Shown here piece by piece: positions 59,239-64,000 of a stretch of DNA of 64,000 nucleotides. Position numbers and translations under genes: made by a program. The stretch's first letter is position 1. The number at the start of each line of letters is the position of its first letter. This stretch comes from Macrotrachela quadricornifera. Its lineage: Eukaryota > Rotifera > Eurotatoria > Philodinida > Philodinidae. Below the pieces are notes generated by a model. It saw nothing but the letters and a program-made list of their open reading frames with translations, was not told where the DNA came from and did no database searches. Where the stretch lies: NCBI GenBank assembly GCA_022393335.1, contig JAJEKB010000981.1:49887-113886 (forward strand), in the 5' to 3' direction.

Positions 59239-60910
59239 AGCTGTTGATATTACGTTTATTGTTGCAATATTTTTTTAATATAAACAAATAAAAATACGTT
59301 AAGTTTTAGTGTTTCTATTTATAGTGCATCTGCGTCACATCCTTAAATTCTTATATTTTTCTCTAACAGCTTGAAATTTATGAATCATTTTTTCTTTTTA
59401 TTCTTTCGTTTGTGTCTATTCTTCATTGACATTATTGCAAATCTTATTTCAAGAGGACAAAAATGAAAGAACGTAATAGACGAAAAACAATAGTTAATTG
59501 TGTACAGTCTACATTGTTCTCTATCTGTTTCTGTCAAATTTAGCTCTCTTATCATATAGCAAGATATGAACCATAGAATTTAAGCCGTAAAACATATTGG
59601 AATGAATATATACATTTATTAATATAACATTCTAATTAAATTAGAAATATTTTGCTTAAAACACCAAGTTTATATAATTTCGACCTGTATATTAAATTTT
59701 TTTTGATAGATGTAACTCGAGTTTGATCAATACAGCTGTCCGCATTTTCACCGTAACGAAATCGAATATAGCTGTTTACACTCCAAAATAACATGTAAAC
59801 AAATGCTACTTATCCATAGTCTTCCAACAGTAGCAAAGCACTGTATTTCTACACGAGATATTACGGTAAAGTACAGTCCACTCATATACTATTTTGAACA
59901 GTAAATGATCGTATTCGGTGAAGTTACGATAGAAATACTGATAGTTATATTAATTAATCTCAGGAGAATTGAATTGCTTTTCTACTCAATTAATTGCAGA
60001 TAAAAATAAAATCAACGTTTCCATATATAAACAACAGTTATATAGTCTTAGTGTGTCAATGATTTAAACTGTTACGTCTCCAGATTAAATAAAACTTCAC
60101 TTTGACAAATCGTACAATCTAAGTAGATCAATTATTAATTTACAATTAAAATTTTATTTTAAAGGCTAGCTCACAGATTCTTTTAAAATAAGATACAAAT
60201 TATAATAATTAAAAATATGTATAAAAATGCAAATATAAAAGGTATTCATCGAAATCAATATATCAATTTTTATTGAAAACAATAATTTTATCATACAAGA
60301 TCAGTTATAAAGTTATTAGCAAAATATATTAAAAAAGAAAAAGACTTTTTTGTTGAATCATGAAAATTTTCACGTGACGACATGATAAGAACCATTAAAA
60401 ATAGATATCAACGCGTCAGACAATCTTTTATTATCACATATATTACGAACTTTTTTTCTAAGTATTTTTATTATTTACCTCATCTTATGTAATCAATGAT
60501 ATCAAGAAAAAATTAAATTCACCGGTAAAGTTTCTATAACTTTATTATAAAAAAACAAACAAACAAAAAAGCTTATTTTCATTAAACATATTCTAATAAT
60601 TCATATATTTTATTGGTCGGGGTAAATTCTCTTTATTTAATTAAAACATTTTCCTAATCACACACGTCAACAAAAGCAAGTGAATTAAATATAATTAAAA
60701 AAAACCGTAGAAACTGTGCAAAAATAGTGCAAGAACATGTGTGATCTCAGAAAACAAAAGACAAAAAAAAAGACACAAATCATTTAAGTCTCTTTGCTAT
60801 TATCCGTTTTTATATCGATGAGAAAATAAAAAGAAATTAGCACCTTGATTATTAAAAGTTAAACTAAATCACCGGTGAGGCTAATCAAATACAAAATAAA
60901 TATTTCTTTT
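59239..60910. other. Intergenic region downstream of the ryanodine receptor
   Basis: This spans the promoter of the fatty-acid-hydroxylase gene and the 3' region of the ryanodine receptor gene. Apart from the degenerate inverted repeat at 59731-59947 it is AT-rich with no supported gene. Confidence 0.4.
59731..59947. mobile_element. Possible short MITE-like inverted repeat
   Basis: The left side contains TTTTCACCGTAACGAAATCG then GAATA, and a later CAAAATA. The right side, read from the other strand, contains ATTTCTATCGTAACTTCACC then GAATA and also CAAAATA in the same order. Identity is about 70% over the best 25 bases and lower beyond. Copies of the CCGTAA/TTACGG motif also occur in the middle. 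It may be an old small MITE or chance. Confidence 0.3.
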
Positions 60911-63900
60911 TTAACTTTCTGTTGATGTTGCTCCACCGCCTCCCGGTTCATATTGACGTCGAAAACAATCACCAACAGGAAAAAAGTCCCATTTACGACT
61001 TTGATACATTTCCCAAACATAACTTTCCTATTTAATTTAAAAAATAAATCGTTTTTTTTTCTGTTTCTAAATCAAATCATTATATAAACAAACCTGTCCC
61101 GTATGTTCTGTATCAGGTTTATTCAAAAGATGCGTTAAAAAGAACATATAATTAGCAAAATTATGTTCTGCTGTTGTATGTGTCTAAAATAAATAAAGTA
61201 AAAAAAAAAAGAATTCGTTTTTTGTTTCTCAATAAATATATATTTATTACTTCGAATCCATGCGGTTCTTTATCAAAATAATCTTGTCCAATACCACAAA
61301 TAAAACATTTTGACTAAAATATTTTAAAAAAATAAATAATAGAATTTCGACCGTGTTTCTTTTTTACCTCAAGTGTTTCTTTTACTGAATCAAGTTGTTC
61401 TCGAAGATCACCAAATGCATCAATAATTAAACCTAAAAAAGTTTGATTTTTATATACAAATTAATTATTATAAAAATAAATTTAACCTTGAAGAATAGCA
61501 AGAAGAATAATGATTATAAAAAAGAAAAATGTTATATCAAAAATAATTCGATATAATTCAAGTGCATCTCCATTTGGTGACTCCAGTTCATCACCAATAC
61601 CACCACCAGCTCGAATACCAGAATACAAATGAAATTTAAAGCACTAATTAAAAATAAAAATATTAGTTATACATATAGCTTATTATTTAATCCTGGATCG
61701 ACCTTAATGAATCTCAAATTAAGAAAAAAAAAAGAAGTTTTTATTAAAACTGAAACTAGCTAGTCTCTAGATCAATATCGAATTCGAATTCTTATCAATG
61801 AACTTTAGTGTATCAATAAAATCTAAAATAATACAATCATTAACAGAAAAAAAGAAGTTCATAGTTGAATAGTTATACTTATATAACTTCATCGATTCAA
61901 ACTTGAATGATCCATTGTTTCATCAATAAGAATGTGAATTTGATACTGATTTAAAGATTAAATTGGGTATTAATCAAAAAACCTTTTTGTCTAAACCAAT
62001 ATTTAAAACGATCATTCTCAGATTTGAGATTCTTCCAAATCTTAATTTCAATATTAACAAATATACGTTTTATTTTTGTTTTTACTTACAGTTAACATAT
62101 CTTTACAATTTTCTTCTCTTTCTTCACCTTCTTCTTTTGTATAAAATTTTCGAAAGAAATTAAATGCAATAACTGTATAAAGATAAACAACAACCGCCAT
62201 TAACATAATTGTTAAAACTAACTGAATAATTAATCAAAAGAATCAATATTATTTTTCTAAAAACAAAAAAAAAGAAGATAGATTTTTACCTGTCGACCAT
62301 TATGAGTAATTGATTTTAAGATCGTACTTAATGCTTTAACACTGATTGCAACATCAAGTAAATGAATTGCAAAGACAAAAAGTGAATAATTACCAATAAC
62401 AGAAAATATGAAATAAAAGAAGACATAGAGAAATGACTAAAAAGAAAAAATCGATATTTTCAATTAAATAAGAAAATAAATGAAATAAACAAATAAATAT
62501 GTTAGAGGAAAACAACAAATTTCAAAAGACTTTATAAGTATTAAGATAAAGAAACTTATAAATACTATGCAATTTCTACAATGTATAAAAAAAACACTAA
62601 ATGTTCTATAGAGGTAGGAACAGAATATCTTTTTTTCTATATCGTTATTATTGAAACATTTTTAACATAATGTGACCGATTTTTAAAAAATTGTTTTATA
62701 TATTATAAATATTCTTACAACTGCTGATGTCATACGCATTCTATACAACATCCACTACTATCGTTCTATTAATGTGAATTATTAATATTTTTCTTTGATA
62801 AAACAGTTTTATTGGTAATTTTTGTGAATTTTTCTATAAACTAAATATATTCTAAAGATTTCCGAAAATTCCATAAGATGTCAGATTGAAGTTTCCACTA
62901 TTTCTTCCTCGAAATTTTCAAGTCAACAGAAAACAATGTATTGTTTCGTTAATAGCATTATCATTTCTAATAAAAGAATTTATTGAAAACAAAATCAATC
63001 TCTTTATTATATTATTTCTATCTGATTACTCTTACTAATATCTCAATAATACGATATAATGATTATAATAGAATAGAATTCATTATATTCATATCCAATT
63101 ATTTCTATCCATAAATTTTTATTATCACTTACATTATCCGTAAAAATGACACCCCATTTCCAAATTTGATATCGCATATCAACTGATTTAATTCTAAATA
63201 GATATAAATAAAAACTAATAATTCATATTTTCTTGTTACATACTTTCCCCATAAACCAGTTTCAACTGGTTTAACTATTTCAAATTTTCCTGGTGTATCA
63301 TTTTTTTCCATACCCAAAAATCGACTTAATTCATCATAATCAAATTGATCAGAATATTTATTTCGAACTTTTTTCTTTACAAATTTATCCCAATATGAAT
63401 CAGGAAATGATTTTGAACTTATAACAAGTTTATGCCATTCACGTGATAAATATGATAATATCCATGAATTATTTTCACTTGGTTGATCAATTAACCAAGT
63501 ACCTTCAAATTCTAATTTACGAGCTATTTCTTTTTCTCTTTTAAATATAACCAATGGTACCTAAATAAAAATTTTTTCATATATATATATATATATATTA
63601 AAATAAAATAAAATTTTATTTATACTTTTAATTTATAATAACTAATCATCATTAGAAATGCTACACATGAATGTAAAAATGCACTTATTTGTAATAAATA
63701 AACCATATAATAATTTTTTGGATCCATCATAATTACTTCATTATCATCTTCGTCAACACTTTCAATTGCATCAGAAGGAACAGGTTCACTAGCTGCTTCA
63801 ACTAATGGCATAGCCTATGATTTTGAAAAATTATTTGATTCTTTTTGTTTAATTTAATTAATATTACCTTATAAAAAAGCATAAGAAAATTAATTATAAA

Positions 63901-64000
63901 TGCAAGACAAAGAGCCATAAACTTTAATTGATGATAATTTCGTGCTATTAATGCCTATTTAAAAAAATAAATAAATAATAACAAATAAAGAATCTAATCA
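60911..64000 (-). CDS. RYR: Ryanodine receptor, C-terminal channel part (partial)
   Basis: This is a tetrameric calcium-release channel of the ER/SR. The gene enters from the right edge and stops at 60911-60913. Going towards the C terminus: membrane segments around 63860-63930 and 63630-63700 ([21 protein letters not shown]) joined by an acidic loop ([11 protein letters not shown]); the conserved linker with FEGTWLIDQ and [38 protein letters not shown]; then [17 protein letters not shown] and [20 protein letters not shown]. The selectivity filter is [11 protein letters not shown] (about 61595-61625), followed by inner helix [21 protein letters not shown]. The C-terminal zinc site is CFICGIG...HGFETHT...EHNFANY. 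The tail [16 protein letters not shown] ends in GGGATSTES. About ten exons are visible with GT/AG borders; one intron (about 62440-63130) is long. The filter and zinc ligands distinguish it from the IP3 receptor. Confidence 0.95.
63576..63599. repeat. TA dinucleotide microsatellite in a ryanodine receptor intron
   Basis: About eleven AT units inside the short intron before the exon encoding KNYYMVYLL. Confidence 0.85.

Noticed and set aside
1..64000. CRISPR arrays, bacterial operons, rRNA genes and telomeric TGTGGG repeats.
   Set aside because: None found. The window has eukaryotic introns throughout.
1..64000. A spliced-leader RNA gene that would directly support trans-splicing.
   Set aside because: No sequence resembling the rotifer leader as I know it was seen on either strand, so trans-splicing rests on acceptor-like sites only.

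Overview
The window looks like nuclear DNA of a small AT-rich invertebrate, most likely a rotifer and probably a bdelloid. Three things point that way. Genes are dense and split by many introns of about 50-70 bp. The content is protostome (innexin, DEG/ENaC channel, ryanodine receptor, Na/Ca exchanger, fibrinogen-related and CCP proteins). Among these genes sit some that look fungal or microbial (GH128 glucanase, APP1-type phosphatase, a fatty-acid-hydroxylase-family enzyme). The assignment is inference from composition and gene content. A monogonont rotifer is not excluded.

Layout, left to right. 1-131 (+): last codons of an SLC7-type amino-acid transporter. 343-4756 (-): a secreted protein of ten CCP/sushi modules. 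5196-5611 (-): a doubtful small gene. 6426-10380 (+): NPL4, the p97/VCP ubiquitin cofactor. 10523-12885 (+): a WIPI/ATG18 autophagy propeller. 14062-15198 (-): an APP1-family phosphatase. 15.2-19.3 kb: gene-free, rich in microsatellites. 19277-23922 (+): an SLC8 Na/Ca exchanger with a duplicated, apparently mutually exclusive exon. 24.0-27.5 kb: gene-poor. 27563-28850 (+): an innexin. 30072-36020 (-): a USP37-type deubiquitinase. One of its introns holds a complete fibrinogen-domain gene on the opposite strand (31788-33294), and another holds a pogo/Tigger-like transposon. 36065-36880 (-): seipin. 37182-38961 (-): signal peptide peptidase. 40360-46716 (+): strawberry notch. 48301-49186 (-): a claudin-like tetraspan protein. 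51244-52936 (+): a DEG/ENaC channel. 53667-54911 (-): a B-box-like/coiled-coil protein. 55848-56918 (+): a GH128-type glucanase. 58174-59238 (-): a fatty acid hydroxylase superfamily enzyme. 60911-64000 (-): the C-terminal part of a ryanodine receptor, running off the window.

There is no single operon-like system, but several genes share cell-biological themes. NPL4, USP37 and signal peptide peptidase belong to ubiquitin handling and ER protein quality control. Seipin and WIPI act on ER-derived lipid droplets and autophagosomes. The Na/Ca exchanger and ryanodine receptor handle calcium. This may be coincidence. From about 47 kb onward the sequence is more accessory in character, with three inverted-repeat elements, a GC-rich island and two microbial-looking enzymes.

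The most interesting structures are four. The Na/Ca exchanger has a phase-locked duplicated exon in the first calcium-binding domain. A type II membrane fibrinogen-domain gene is nested antisense in USP37 and ends 13 bp from a splice site. Seipin and USP37 are only 44 bp apart, with an acceptor-like site that suggests trans-splicing of a polycistronic transcript. A foldback DNA element has terminal inverted repeats of about 175 bp.
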